DNA of 57,531 bases from Alicyclobacillus shizuokensis NBRC 103103 (GTDB lineage Bacteria; Bacillota; Bacilli; Alicyclobacillales; Alicyclobacillaceae), in NCBI RefSeq assembly GCF_001552255.1, contig NZ_BCQV01000029.1:1-57531 (forward strand), written 5' to 3'. The position numbers and the translations under genes were made by a program. This document shows, in pieces, positions 1-10,335 of the stretch (positions are counted from its first letter, which is position 1; each line of letters starts with the position of its first letter). A model generated the notes under the pieces. It saw only the letters and a list, made by a program, of their open reading frames with translations. It was not told where the DNA came from and did not search any database.

Positions 1-53
1 ATCTGTATATCAGGGAGGTTGCCGTCCACGCTCGCCGAAAACATCGGCCGGCT

Positions 54-603
54 TCAAGTGAACAGCGCTCCGTCAAGGTTTTTCCATCCGTAGGCCAGCT
101 CACGCAGACGCTGCCCGCCGAGTTCAACCTCCGCTTCCCGCACAAGCTGTCCACCGAGGCGCTCATAGAAACGCCGCGACGGGTTGTCCGCCAAAACCCA
201 AATCAGCATCCCGCGAAAAGTGATTTTCTGCGAGATGCAGGGTAACCTGTTGAAGCAATCGCCTGCCCAGGCCATGGCACCGATGACCTTCGAGAAGATA
301 GATGGCGTACAGCTCACCGTCATACTCCGCGTCTCCGGATCGTTCCGGGCCGCCGTCGGCAAACCCGATAATTCGCCCCTGTGCATCTTCCGCCACGAAC
401 ATCGCGTAGTGACGTTCGGGGTCACACCCCATCTGCAGCCGAGCGCGCAGATTCTCCTCCCGTGCCGCGTACGATAGGCTGTCCAGATATGCGTCCGACA
501 GGATGCCGCGGTATGCGCTGCGCCAACTGTCGACATTCACCCCGGCCACCTCCGCCGCGTCCTGGACGACAGCACGGCGAATCGTGTACCCGCCACTGCC
601 CAT
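54..603 (-). pseudogene. GNAT-family N-acetyltransferase, frameshifted
   Basis: Acetyl-CoA-dependent N-acetyltransferase of the GNAT fold. From an ATG at 603 (SD-like GGGGGG about 8 nt upstream), one frame encodes the N-terminal half, with IRRA near the start and the acetyl-CoA loop region GHRCHGLGRRLL. That frame then runs into unrelated sequence and stops at 163. The C-terminal GNAT half (MLIWVLADNPSRRFYERLGG, then a stop at 54) continues in the next frame. The break falls in the run CGCGGGATG at about 205-215; removing one G would join the halves into a protein of normal length (about 180 residues). It is either a real frameshift mutation or a base-call error. The substrate is unknown. It lies just downstream of prfB on the same strand. 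Confidence 0.75.
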
Positions 604-613
604 AGACACGCCC

Positions 614-655
614 CCCACGCTCGCCTCCAACAGACCCACGCTCGCTTCCAACATG
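614..655. repeat. 21-bp tandem duplication upstream of the GNAT start
   Basis: Two adjacent 21-bp units (614-634 and 635-655) begin CCCACGCTCG and differ at three positions. They lie just upstream of the GNAT initiation codon. In frame they would extend the protein with a repeated LEASVG sequence, which argues for the downstream start at 603. Confidence 0.7.
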
Positions 656-765
656 CCACTCTCCGGACATCCGCAAAGCCGCAAAGCCGACCTCGGTGCA
701 ACCCATGCTGCGCCGAGGCCGGCCGCTTTCTTGTCCGGAATCCGGGCCAGAAGGCTCCTCGCTCC

Positions 766-1921
766 TTACACGTCCAAATCGCCGCCGGCTGCGGCCACCG
801 CCTTTCCCTGCTGAAGGGCGAGCTGCCAGCGCAGATAGGCGTCGATGAACGGATCCAGCAAACCATCGACCACCGCCTCGACGTTGCCGATCTCCTGACC
901 GGTGCGATGGTCCTTGACCAGGGAATATGGGTGGAACACGTACGAGCGGATCTGGCTGCCCCAGGCAATCTCCTTCTGCTCGCCGCGCAGCTTCGCCATC
1001 TGCTCCTCCTGCTCCTGCCGCTTCTTTTCGGCCAGGCGGGCGCGCAGCAGGTTCATCGCCCGCTCGCGGTTCTGAATCTGCGAACGCTCGCTCTGGCAGG
1101 TGACGACGATCCCGGTGGGCAGGTGGGTGATGCGCACCGCCGAGTCGGTCGTGTTGACATGCTGCCCGCCGGCCCCACTCGATCGGTACACGTCGATGCG
1201 CAGTTCCTCCGGCTTGATTTCGACGGTGTCGTCCTCGTCGATCTCCGGGATGACATCCACAGACGCGAACGACGTGTGGCGCCGCCCGGAGGCGTCGAAG
1301 GGCGAGATGCGCACCAGGCGGTGCACGCCTTTCTCCGCCTTCAAATACCCGTACGCGTTGTATCCTTTGATGAGCAGAGTGACACTCTTGATGCCCGCCT
1401 CGTCGCCGGGCAGATAGTCGAGAGTCTCTACCTTGTATCCCTTGTCCTCCGCCCAGCGCGTGTACATGCGCAGCAGCATGGCGGCCCAATCCTGGGACTC
1501 GGTGCCCCCGGCTCCGGGGTGGAGTTCGACAATGGCGTTATTGGCGTCATGCGGGCCCGAGAGCATCAGCTGCAGCTCGAACTTCTCGATGTCCTTCTCC
1601 AACGCCGCCGCGGCCGCGTTGGCCTCGGCGAACAGGTCCATGTCGTTCTCCTCGGCCGCCAGCTCAATCATCACTTCGAGGTCGTCTTTAGCCGACTCCA
1701 GCTTCCGCAGCTGCTCCACATATCCACGCAGGCTGTTGGCCTCGTTGATGACCTTTTGCGCGGCCGCCTGGTCGTCCCAGAAACCGGGATCGGCCATCTG
1801 TTCCTCCAGTTCGGCAATCCGCTGCTCCTTGGCAGCGACGTCAAAGAGACCTCCCGATTTCCGCTAATCGCTTAGCCATAGTCTGCGCTTCGCCGCGCAG
1901 TTCCCCAAACGTCTCTGCCAT
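766..1921 (-). CDS. prfB: Peptide chain release factor 2 (with programmed +1 frameshift)
   Basis: RF2 recognises UAA and UGA stop codons and triggers peptidyl-tRNA hydrolysis on the ribosome. Translation starts at ATG 1921 (SD GAGGTGA). The first 26 codons run into an in-frame TGA at 1843-1841; the rest of the protein lies in the +1 frame, giving about 384 residues after frameshifting, slightly longer than usual. The full product shows SPF at about residues 206-208 (stop-codon reading motif) and GGQ at about 251-253 (catalysis), both at the RF2 positions. An internal ATG at 1797 could be mistaken for the start, but the 41 residues before it (ending RIAELEEQ) are typical RF2 sequence. It follows secA by 102 nt and is probably co-transcribed with it, as in B. 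subtilis. Confidence 0.96.
1840..1855 (-). promoter_or_regulatory. prfB programmed +1 ribosomal frameshift site
   Basis: On the minus strand the site reads GGGAGG-TCT-CTT-TGA-C. It has the three known elements: an SD-like GGGAGG just upstream, the slippery CTT codon, and an in-frame TGA followed by C. Slow termination at this UGA when RF2 is scarce lets the ribosome slip forward one base, so RF2 autoregulates its own synthesis. Confidence 0.95.
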
Positions 1922-2023
1922 GAAACTTCACCTCTGCTGAAAATTCGTCGCTGTGTGAGGCTGTGCCACCCACTTCGCCCGCGGGCCGCCGCCACCCGGC
2001 AAAACCCGCGGCCGCCTCTGGCA

Positions 2024-4411
<2,388 letters not shown>

Positions 4412-4497
4412 CCGAAGGTCACGCCCCTCTCTGTGCGTGGGCCCCCGCAGTCGCCGAATCGCGGCGGGTGCCGGAGCCCAACATCTCCTAGCATAGA

Positions 4498-4526
4498 ATT
4501 GTACAGGGAGACGACGGGAATCACAA
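4498..4526 (-). promoter_or_regulatory. Predicted sigma-A promoter of secA-prfB
   Basis: Minus strand: -35 TTGTGA (4526-4521), 17-bp spacer, -10 TACAAT (4503-4498). The predicted start is about 80 nt before the secA GTG codon. Confidence 0.65.
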
Positions 4527-4583
4527 CTCGGAGGAGTCTTTTTCCAAACGAGGAGCAGAACATCAGGTCGCGCCTGATCATGC

Positions 4584-4606
4584 ACGCCCGCCGTGTGGGC
4601 GGGCGT
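4584..4606. repeat. Perfect GC-rich stem-loop between hpf and secA
   Basis: ACGCCCGCC / GGCGGGCGT is a perfect 9-bp inverted repeat with a 5-nt loop. It lies downstream of hpf (minus strand) and upstream of the secA promoter. There is no immediate T-run on the minus strand, so it is at most a weak terminator or an mRNA end-stabilising hairpin for hpf. Confidence 0.55.
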
Positions 4607-4694
4607 GGTGGACTTTTCATATTCACATGGCCGGCGGAGCGAAGGCGGCAGGAATTGAACGCCGCCAGTTGCCAGCGTCAATCCGACGGCAAGG

Positions 4695-5240
4695 TCACTG
4701 GGGTTCAATCAGACCGTAGTTGCCGTCGCGCCGACGGTATATCACATTCACCTCTTCGGTGTCCGCATTCGTGAAAACGAAGAAATCGTGGCTCAGGAGT
4801 TCCATTTGCAAAACCGCTTCCTCCACGTCCATCGGCTTGATAGGAAAGCGCTTGGTCTTGACCACGCGCAGCTCCGCATCATCCGACGCACGGCGGGCGG
4901 CTTCCTGTCGGGAGGATTTGATCCGAGTGCGCAGACCCTGCTCGCGAAACCGTTGGTTCAGCTTCGCCTTGTATCGGTTGAGCTGCTGCTCCAACTTATC
5001 GACCACCAGGTCAATAGAAGCGTACATGTCGTCCGATTCCTCTTCGGCGCGGAACAGCACACCGTGCAGCTGCAGGGTCACTTCGACGCGGTGTTGGTTG
5101 CCCACCACCGACATCGTCACGTGCGCCTCTTTCTCAGGTGGAGTGTCAAAGTACTTTTCCAGGCGACCGAGCTTCTTCGCGGCATACTCCTCAAGGGCAC
5201 CGGTTACTTCCATGCGGTCACCACGTACCAGTACGTTCAT
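4695..5240 (-). CDS. hpf: Long-form ribosome hibernation promoting factor
   Basis: Long HPF (B. subtilis YvyD type) dimerises 70S ribosomes into inactive 100S particles in stationary phase or stress. The 181-residue product starts at ATG 5240 ([12 protein letters not shown]) behind the strong SD GGGAGGAG. The N-terminal S30AE/RaiA domain occupies about residues 1-100; after a charged linker, the C-terminal dimerisation domain includes [12 protein letters not shown] and the end motif [17 protein letters not shown], which is diagnostic of the long form. It sits between the flagellar genes and secA as in B. subtilis. A perfect TATAAT lies immediately upstream. Confidence 0.96.
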   Translation of the reverse strand: MNVLVRGDRMEVTGALEEYAAKKLGRLEKYFDTPPEKEAHVTMSVVGNQHRVEVTLQLHGVLFRAEEESDDMYASIDLVVDKLEQQLNRYKAKLNQRFREQGLRTRIKSSRQEAARRASDDAELRVVKTKRFPIKPMDVEEAVLQMELLSHDFFVFTNADTEEVNVIYRRRDGNYGLIEPQ

Positions 5241-5265
5241 GTTTGACTCCTCCCTTCCTGGCCCC

Positions 5266-5294
5266 ATTATAGCACAGGCGCGGAGTCGACACCA
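5266..5294 (-). promoter_or_regulatory. Probable hpf promoter
   Basis: Minus strand -10 TATAAT (5271-5266), giving a short leader that carries the SD. The -35 position (TGGTGT) is poor, so the promoter may need an activator or use another sigma factor. I could not identify a sigma-B or sigma-H element with confidence. Confidence 0.4.
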
Positions 5295-5300
5295 TAATTA

Positions 5301-5723
5301 TCAGATAGTTTCGTCAGAAACAATGCCGCCTACATCGCCCTCCAAAATCCGCCGCACGCCATCCGGCGGGATCTCCAGCAACAGTTGGCCCGTTTTGGCA
5401 TCCAGCAGGTTGACGAACACCCGGTTGGCCTTGTCGTCATATTGAAACTCAACCCGCATTTGACGCGGCGCAAGCTGCTGATTCACCGCGTCGATGGCCT
5501 TCTGCAGGGTTGGGCTGTCCACTCGTCCGGGGGCGCTGCTTGGGTAGCCCGCTCCCGTTCCGGGATGAGGCGCTGCCGCCGCCCCATTCGGCGTTATCGT
5601 TGCGACCGACAGCTCCGTTTCTTGGGCATCAGGCTGGCGCTGCACTGGATTGGTGCCCCCCACCGGAGCGGCGCGTAAAAAGTCGACGGACACAGCGTGA
5701 TGATTCGGATAGCGTACGTCCAT
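5301..5723 (-). CDS. flaG: FlaG-family flagellar protein
   Basis: A 140-residue protein with a variable Gln/Pro/Ala-rich N-terminal half and a conserved FlaG domain at about residues 65-140 (LQKAIDAVNQQL, FQYDDKANRVFVNLLDAKTG, EIPPDGVRRIL). FlaG proteins affect flagellar filament length and sit near hag/fliD in many bacteria; the exact biochemical role is unsettled. The start at ATG 5723 has an ideal SD (AAAGGAGG); the longer open frame upstream is not supported. Neighbours are an FlgN-like gene upstream and hpf downstream, the B. subtilis yvyC-to-hpf order with the filament genes absent. Confidence 0.88.
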   Translation of the reverse strand: MDVRYPNHHAVSVDFLRAAPVGGTNPVQRQPDAQETELSVATITPNGAAAAPHPGTGAGYPSSAPGRVDSPTLQKAIDAVNQQLAPRQMRVEFQYDDKANRVFVNLLDAKTGQLLLEIPPDGVRRILEGDVGGIVSDETI

Positions 5724-5839
5724 AGGCCCCCTCCTTTCCAACCTGCACCAAAAGAGCACCCACAACGCGAGGGTGCACCCTTGACCCCTGTAGATTTGTG
5801 CATAGCGGGCCTGGCCAGCCTCAGGTTCAACGGCTTGTC

Positions 5840-6292
5840 TCACCCTTGCTGATTGACACGCAGGCCTGGCGGTAACGGCAATCCCCCGCCTCGGTATGCG
5901 GCGGTGAACCGCAGCGACCGACTCACACGCGCCAGTCTGTCCTGCAATTCGCCCTGGACCGCGTGCAACCGCTCACCCAACTCCTGACTCTGCCGCGCCG
6001 TTTCCTCCAACCGACCCGCTACGGCAACAGCCGCCTTGCGCACCCGTCCGTCCGCGTGCTGCGCCAACTCCCATACTGTGTACCTGTCCGACAGCCGCAA
6101 CTCTCGCAACAAACGAAACGACTCGTCGCGGCGGCTGAGTGCGTCCAGGATTTCATCGATCCGCTCGGCAAACCGCTCTCCGTCCGCATCGGTCTCCGGC
6201 AAATCGGCCAGTACAGCCTGCCCCAGCGTGAGCATCTCATCCAAACGCCGCTGCACCTGCTGCAACAAGAACAACAGCTGCTCCGCTTCCAT
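5840..6292 (-). CDS. Probable FlgN-like flagellar export chaperone
   Basis: A 150-residue, almost entirely helical protein (heptad-rich at about 1-60 and 75-130). It starts at ATG 6292 behind AAGGGG. FlgN proteins are about 140-160 residue helical chaperones for the hook-junction proteins FlgK and FlgL. Their B. subtilis member (YvyG) follows flgM, exactly the position seen here. Sequence similarity is not strong by eye, so the call rests mainly on size, helical character and location. Oddly, no flgK or flgL follows. Confidence 0.5.
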   Translation of the reverse strand: MEAEQLLFLLQQVQRRLDEMLTLGQAVLADLPETDADGERFAERIDEILDALSRRDESFRLLRELRLSDRYTVWELAQHADGRVRKAAVAVAGRLEETARQSQELGERLHAVQGELQDRLARVSRSLRFTAAYRGGGLPLPPGLRVNQQG

Positions 6293-6490
6293 TCCGGCCT
6301 CGCCCCTTGTCTCCGGCCTAAACTCCTGGTCCTGCCGCGCAGTTCTGCGCGCCTCCCGTCTGCCTCAGACGCCACCCATCAAACACCCGTATTTTTTTGC
6401 TTCTCTCAACCTTACCCCATGATGAATAGTCTGAGGCCCGACGTTCATCGACCTGCGCTCAGCCGTTCTGCAGCGAACCGTTCGATGGAC

Positions 6491-6829
6491 TCACCAGGCA
6501 TTGGAGGCATCGGAAGACAGGACACCGCTCTCCAGCAGTCTGTCTGCCAGCGCCTCCAGGTCCAGCGGCTGCCCGGATTGAAATGCCTGTTTGAGTGCCG
6601 CAACCTTATGGGATCGAGCGACCCCTTCCGCTTCTTGAGCCGACGTGGCGGAGCCGGATGCCGCAAGGTCAGCAGCCGCACTTCCGGCTGTCTCTTCCGC
6701 AGCCCGGACCGCCTGCTCCGTGCGGGAATCCACCACCTCTGTCTCTCTTTGCTGTCCAGCGCTGCTGGGCCGCAGTCGCTCGGCATTAGGACCTAAACCG
6801 ACCGGCCAACCGGCCTCGCCAATGCGCAT
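6491..6829 (-). CDS. flgM: Anti-sigma-28 factor FlgM
   Basis: FlgM binds and holds the flagellar sigma factor (FliA/SigD) until the hook-basal body is complete and FlgM is exported. The 112-residue product starts at ATG 6829. The C-terminal half carries the FlgM signature: a VAALKQAFQSGQ segment followed by LDLEALADRLLESGVL, i.e. the pattern K-V-x2-L/I-K-x4-G-x2-hydrophobic-D-x4-A-x2-L. The N-terminal half is Ala/Glu-rich and probably disordered, as expected of FlgM. Its target sigma gene lies immediately upstream (66 nt), a tidy sigma/anti-sigma pair. Confidence 0.85.
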   Translation of the reverse strand: MRIGEAGWPVGLGPNAERLRPSSAGQQRETEVVDSRTEQAVRAAEETAGSAAADLAASGSATSAQEAEGVARSHKVAALKQAFQSGQPLDLEALADRLLESGVLSSDASNAW

Positions 6830-6894
6830 GTTCTCACCACCCGCTCCTCTTCTCACTCTGTATATCGGAAACGCGGCAAAAAACTTGCAGACAG

Positions 6895-7719
6895 TCAAGT
6901 GTCGGATTGGCGGTTCTTCTTGGCGCGCCGGCTCGCGGCTCCTGGATTGGCCGAATCCCCGACCTGCGCTTCCGTGCGAGCAGGGGCCCCTCTTTGCTGT
7001 CCCCCAAGCAAATCGCGCAGCTTGGCCAAAGCCCGGCTGTGAATGCGCGATATCTGTGACTCACTGACGCCCACCACATCCGCCGTTTCTTTCATCGTCA
7101 ACTCCTCCACGTAGTAGGCGTAGAGGACCTGCTGCTCGCGCACGTTCAACTGTCGCAGGGCGCGTATCAGCTCAGCGCGGGTCTCCTGCCAGTCCATGGT
7201 CGCCTCTGGACTCGCCTCAGCGCGCTCCTCGACCACATCGAACTGGCCCGCCTGCTCCAATTCCTCCACCGACCAGACGGCCGTCCAAGCGCAGTCGGCC
7301 AACCAGGACTGATACTCCTTCTCTGACAGCCCAAGCTGCGCCCGCACCTCCTCATCGCTCGGTGTCCGCATGAGCCTCTGGCTCAGTTCGTCCACCGCAC
7401 GGTGCAGACGCACTTGCTTGTCACGCAGGCTGCGCGGCAACTGGCGATGTCGCGCCACTTCATCCAATATGCGCCCTCTGATATGGCGGCCGGCAAACAC
7501 CGCGAACGGCACGCCGCGCCCTGCATCATACCTGTCTATCGCGTCGTACAAGCCGAGGATGCCAGCGTTGACCAAGTCTCCATACTCCAAGCGACCGTCC
7601 TGTCCGACGGCGGCAAGCACCCTGCGAGCGATGCGGTAGACCAAGTCCAGGTTCTGTTCGACCGTCTCCTGGCGGCGTGTCTGCTGCCACTGACGATACG
7701 CGTTGTAAGGTGTCGCCAC
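6895..7719 (-). CDS. fliA: Flagellar RNA polymerase sigma factor (sigma-28 / SigD type)
   Basis: A 274-residue sigma-70-family factor starting at GTG 7719 with an excellent SD (GGAGGTG). Region 2 (about residues 20-90) includes LVYRIARRVL, the core-binding DLVNAGILGLYDAIDRYD and GRHIRGRILDE. Region 3 follows (SLRDKQVRLHRAVDEL). Region 4 holds the -35-binding helix-turn-helix (LTMKETADVVGVSESQISRIHSRALAKL). The RGRILDE and VSESQISRIH segments are typical of FliA/SigD. It probably directs late flagellar, motility and autolysin genes. In B. subtilis sigD lies in the large fla/che operon; here it lies between yvyF and flgM. Confidence 0.9.
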   Translation of the reverse strand: MATPYNAYRQWQQTRRQETVEQNLDLVYRIARRVLAAVGQDGRLEYGDLVNAGILGLYDAIDRYDAGRGVPFAVFAGRHIRGRILDEVARHRQLPRSLRDKQVRLHRAVDELSQRLMRTPSDEEVRAQLGLSEKEYQSWLADCAWTAVWSVEELEQAGQFDVVEERAEASPEATMDWQETRAELIRALRQLNVREQQVLYAYYVEELTMKETADVVGVSESQISRIHSRALAKLRDLLGGQQRGAPARTEAQVGDSANPGAASRRAKKNRQSDT

Positions 7720-7745
7720 GCTCGCACCTCCGCTCCCGCTGCGTT

Positions 7746-8147
7746 CTAGCGCGAATAATAACCGTGTCTGCGGGAAAGGGGCTTGTCCGTTCGAGCCTTG
7801 GCACTGTCCTTGCCTTTCTCGGCAATCCCGAGCAGGTTCGACAGTTCTTGCGTGCAGCGAGCACAAAAGCGTCCCACCTGAATGGGCGCGCCACACCGCT
7901 CACAGGTATAAGCAAAGTTCGGAAAGTCGCGGACGATCAACCGTCCGCTCTTGACCATGTCGACAATCAGGTCCAGGTCGACGTCCGTCGCTTCGCTCGT
8001 TTCGGGTATGGTGGCATAGCGGTGTTCCTTGAGGTACGCGCGCACTTTCTCGAAGGCCTCGTCCTCCTCCGCGACGCAGGCTGGGCAGATGTCGCGCGAC
8101 ACGCGGTTGAAGATGCGCCCGCAGCGTTTGCAATTGGCAATGGTCAT
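7746..8147 (-). CDS. yvyF: YvyF-type flagellar-operon zinc-ribbon protein
   Basis: A 133-residue protein starting at ATG 8147 (SD GGGTGGG). Two CxxC pairs near the N-terminus (CKRC, CPAC) and two more (CERCGAPI, CARC) suggest two small zinc ribbons around a helical middle. This matches the family found between comFC and flgM in Bacillus (YvyF, flagellar operon protein family); its members are linked to motility but lack a settled biochemical role. The context here (comFC upstream, fliA/flgM downstream) agrees. Confidence 0.8.
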   Translation of the reverse strand: MTIANCKRCGRIFNRVSRDICPACVAEEDEAFEKVRAYLKEHRYATIPETSEATDVDLDLIVDMVKSGRLIVRDFPNFAYTCERCGAPIQVGRFCARCTQELSNLLGIAEKGKDSAKARTDKPLSRRHGYYSR

Positions 8148-8336
8148 GAAACGTCCCACCCTAGACCGGGCCTGCCGCGACCTGGCAGCCGTTCAGCAGC
8201 CCGAAATCCATTCATGAAACATTTCCACTTGCCACCGTCATTTTCCTGCTCCATTCGACAAAATCCGCACAGTCAGAACCAGGGCCGCGTCTCCCGAGCG
8301 GATCTCCGCAAGCGGCGCCGCACAGGCCGAGCGGAC

Positions 8337-9203
8337 TCACTGGACGCGGGCAATCGCCACCCCGGCCACTTGCACGGCGCCAGCGGAGAACAGTGCGTCG
8401 GCGCACGCAGCCAGGGTCGATCCGGTCGTCACCACGTCATCCACCAGCAGAAACCGTTGCGCCCGTACTCCTGCCCGGAAGAATGAGTGGACCAAGGCAT
8501 CGGGACGAACGGCGTAGCGGCCGGCCGTTCCGGCGCTGCGCTGGGCCGCCGATTTAGCGGTCTGTGATTGCGTGGGACCGCTCCCCTCATCGGCGCGCCT
8601 CAGCAAACCCGGCCATACGGGCAGACCTGTTTGCGAGGAAATCCGCTCCGCCAGCAGGAGCACGTGGTCGTAGCCGCGCTGCTGCCACCGATCAAGCGAT
8701 GTGGGAACAGGAACCAAAAGCCACGGCTGCGCGCCGAACACCCGCGCCAACCGCTGCCAGGCCGCCTCGACAAAGACGGCGAGCCAAGGGGTTAGGGCGA
8801 GCAAGCCGTCGTATTTCCAGGCGCGGATGAACGCCGGGATGTCCTTGTCGTAGGGAAGGCCGCAGGCCAGCGGCACACGCCCCAGCCGAGTCTGCAGGCA
8901 ACCCTTCCAAACCCGCGGCTGCAGGGCGGCGAGGCGCTGGAGACAAAACAGGCAGAATCGGCTGTCATCCGAACGCACCGCATCCGTGATCGCCACGCCG
9001 GGCAACGGGCGATGGCAAAGAGGGCAGATGGGCGAAGCATCCGGATACAACCACGACGCTGCTGCCTGCATCAGGAGGCGTGCCCGAAAACGAGGCGTCA
9101 GGCGGGCCGGCGCACGCTGTCGCAACCTCCCTCCTCCTCTCGCCCAGCCACACAGAAGGTGGCTCGTTGGCCAGCGCGGGAACGAGGGTTTGCCGGCGCT
9201 CAT
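8337..9203 (-). CDS. comFC: ComF-family phosphoribosyltransferase-like competence protein
   Basis: A 288-residue ComFC/GntX-type protein required in transformable relatives for DNA uptake or processing. A four-cysteine zinc ribbon lies near residues 59-90 (CPLC and CLFC). The C-terminal phosphoribosyltransferase domain has the PRPP-binding loop FLLVDDVVTTGSTLAAC. The ATG at 9203 overlaps the degV stop codon (ATGA), so translation is probably coupled. In B. subtilis comFA (helicase) and comFB lie between degV and comFC; both are missing here. Confidence 0.88.
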   Translation of the reverse strand: MSAGKPSFPRWPTSHLLCGWARGGGRLRQRAPARLTPRFRARLLMQAAASWLYPDASPICPLCHRPLPGVAITDAVRSDDSRFCLFCLQRLAALQPRVWKGCLQTRLGRVPLACGLPYDKDIPAFIRAWKYDGLLALTPWLAVFVEAAWQRLARVFGAQPWLLVPVPTSLDRWQQRGYDHVLLLAERISSQTGLPVWPGLLRRADEGSGPTQSQTAKSAAQRSAGTAGRYAVRPDALVHSFFRAGVRAQRFLLVDDVVTTGSTLAACADALFSAGAVQVAGVAIARVQ

Positions 9204-10066
9204 TGTCCATCCCGCCGGGATGAGAGCCGCGGGTAATAGACCAAGGCGAGCACTCCCGGGCCGGTGTGCGTGCCGATGACTGGGCCCAGTTCACTGATAT
9301 CCGCCTGGACGTTGGGGTAGCGGGCGAGCAGGTCCTGTCTGAGCCTCTCCGCATCCTCCAGGCGCCGCGAGTGCACCACCCCCACCTGAAGTGGGCGTCC
9401 GTCCCTAGCGTCCTCGTCAAAGCGTGCCAACATCCGCTCCATCGCTCGGCGGTGTGTGCGGACCTTTTCAAACAGGTCGATTCGCCCGTCGTTCATCGTC
9501 AAAATCGGCTTGATCTGCAGCAGCGCGCCGAACACCGCAGACGCTCCGCCAATGCGTCCGCCCTTATGCAGGTACTCCAGTGTGTCGATGACAAAGTAGG
9601 CGTGCATCTCTTCCAACTCACGCCGCCAAAGATTCAGCACATCCTCTTTGCTGCCTCCCTGCCGTGCCAGCGCCGCCCCGTCCAATAGCGGCCCGGCGAT
9701 GCCGTAACTGGAAATACGAGAGTCCACGACGGTGACGTCGCCTCCCACCTGCTTGACCGCCATTTCAGCCGACTGCACCGTACCGCTCAGACCGCCGGAG
9801 AGCAAGAGACACAGCACGCTGTCATGGTCCTTCAGGAGCCGTTCAAACACCGCTGCAAACTCCCCCGGGGTCGGTTGGGACGTGGTCGGCAGCTTGTCTG
9901 CGTGCGCCAGCCGGGCGTAAAACTGCTCTGCGGTCAGGTCCACACCTTCGCGGAACGTCTCACTGCCGAACAAGACCGACAGCGGCACCACCTCAATCCC
10001 ATACTCGTTCGCCTGCTCTGGTGTCAGATAGGCCGTGCTGTCGGTGACAAATGCGATATTTCCCAT
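9200..10066 (-). CDS. degV: DegV-family fatty-acid-binding protein
   Basis: A 288-residue DegV protein: a two-domain fold that binds a fatty acid and, in the FakB branch, presents it to the kinase FakA. The N-terminus FVTDSTAYLT is the family hallmark, followed by TSQPTPGEF, LSGGLSGT and, in the second domain, DTLEYLHKGGRIG. The start at ATG 10066 is preceded by GGAGG at 8 nt. It is translationally coupled to comFC. Its proximity to degSU, separated here by a TPR regulator, mirrors the B. subtilis degSU-degV arrangement. Confidence 0.93.
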   Translation of the reverse strand: MGNIAFVTDSTAYLTPEQANEYGIEVVPLSVLFGSETFREGVDLTAEQFYARLAHADKLPTTSQPTPGEFAAVFERLLKDHDSVLCLLLSGGLSGTVQSAEMAVKQVGGDVTVVDSRISSYGIAGPLLDGAALARQGGSKEDVLNLWRRELEEMHAYFVIDTLEYLHKGGRIGGASAVFGALLQIKPILTMNDGRIDLFEKVRTHRRAMERMLARFDEDARDGRPLQVGVVHSRRLEDAERLRQDLLARYPNVQADISELGPVIGTHTGPGVLALVYYPRLSSRRDGQ

Positions 10067-10335
10067 ACATTGGACCTCCATATCTCCCCGAGACGGATGC
10101 GCCGGGCCTGAAGCCCCGCATCAGGGATGAATTTTCCCAGTGATGTATATATATTCTTTCCGATATAGGGCTAGGATTTCTCGTCAGTATCCTGTAAAAT
10201 TCCATTAGTATTCTGTCTTGTATCTTGTATTCCTGAAGCTTCTATCGATCCGCCCCCACAGCTCGCCATAAACACAGAGAGGAATACACAGAAAGACCAC
10301 ACCAGACATCAGGCAAAGGGTTGGTGAACTTTTCC

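Noticed and set aside
10082-10320. Search for a pheromone ORF upstream of the XRE/TPR regulator at 10.3 kb
   Set aside because: Only a 13-codon frame (ATG near 10128) without an SD or export signal was found.
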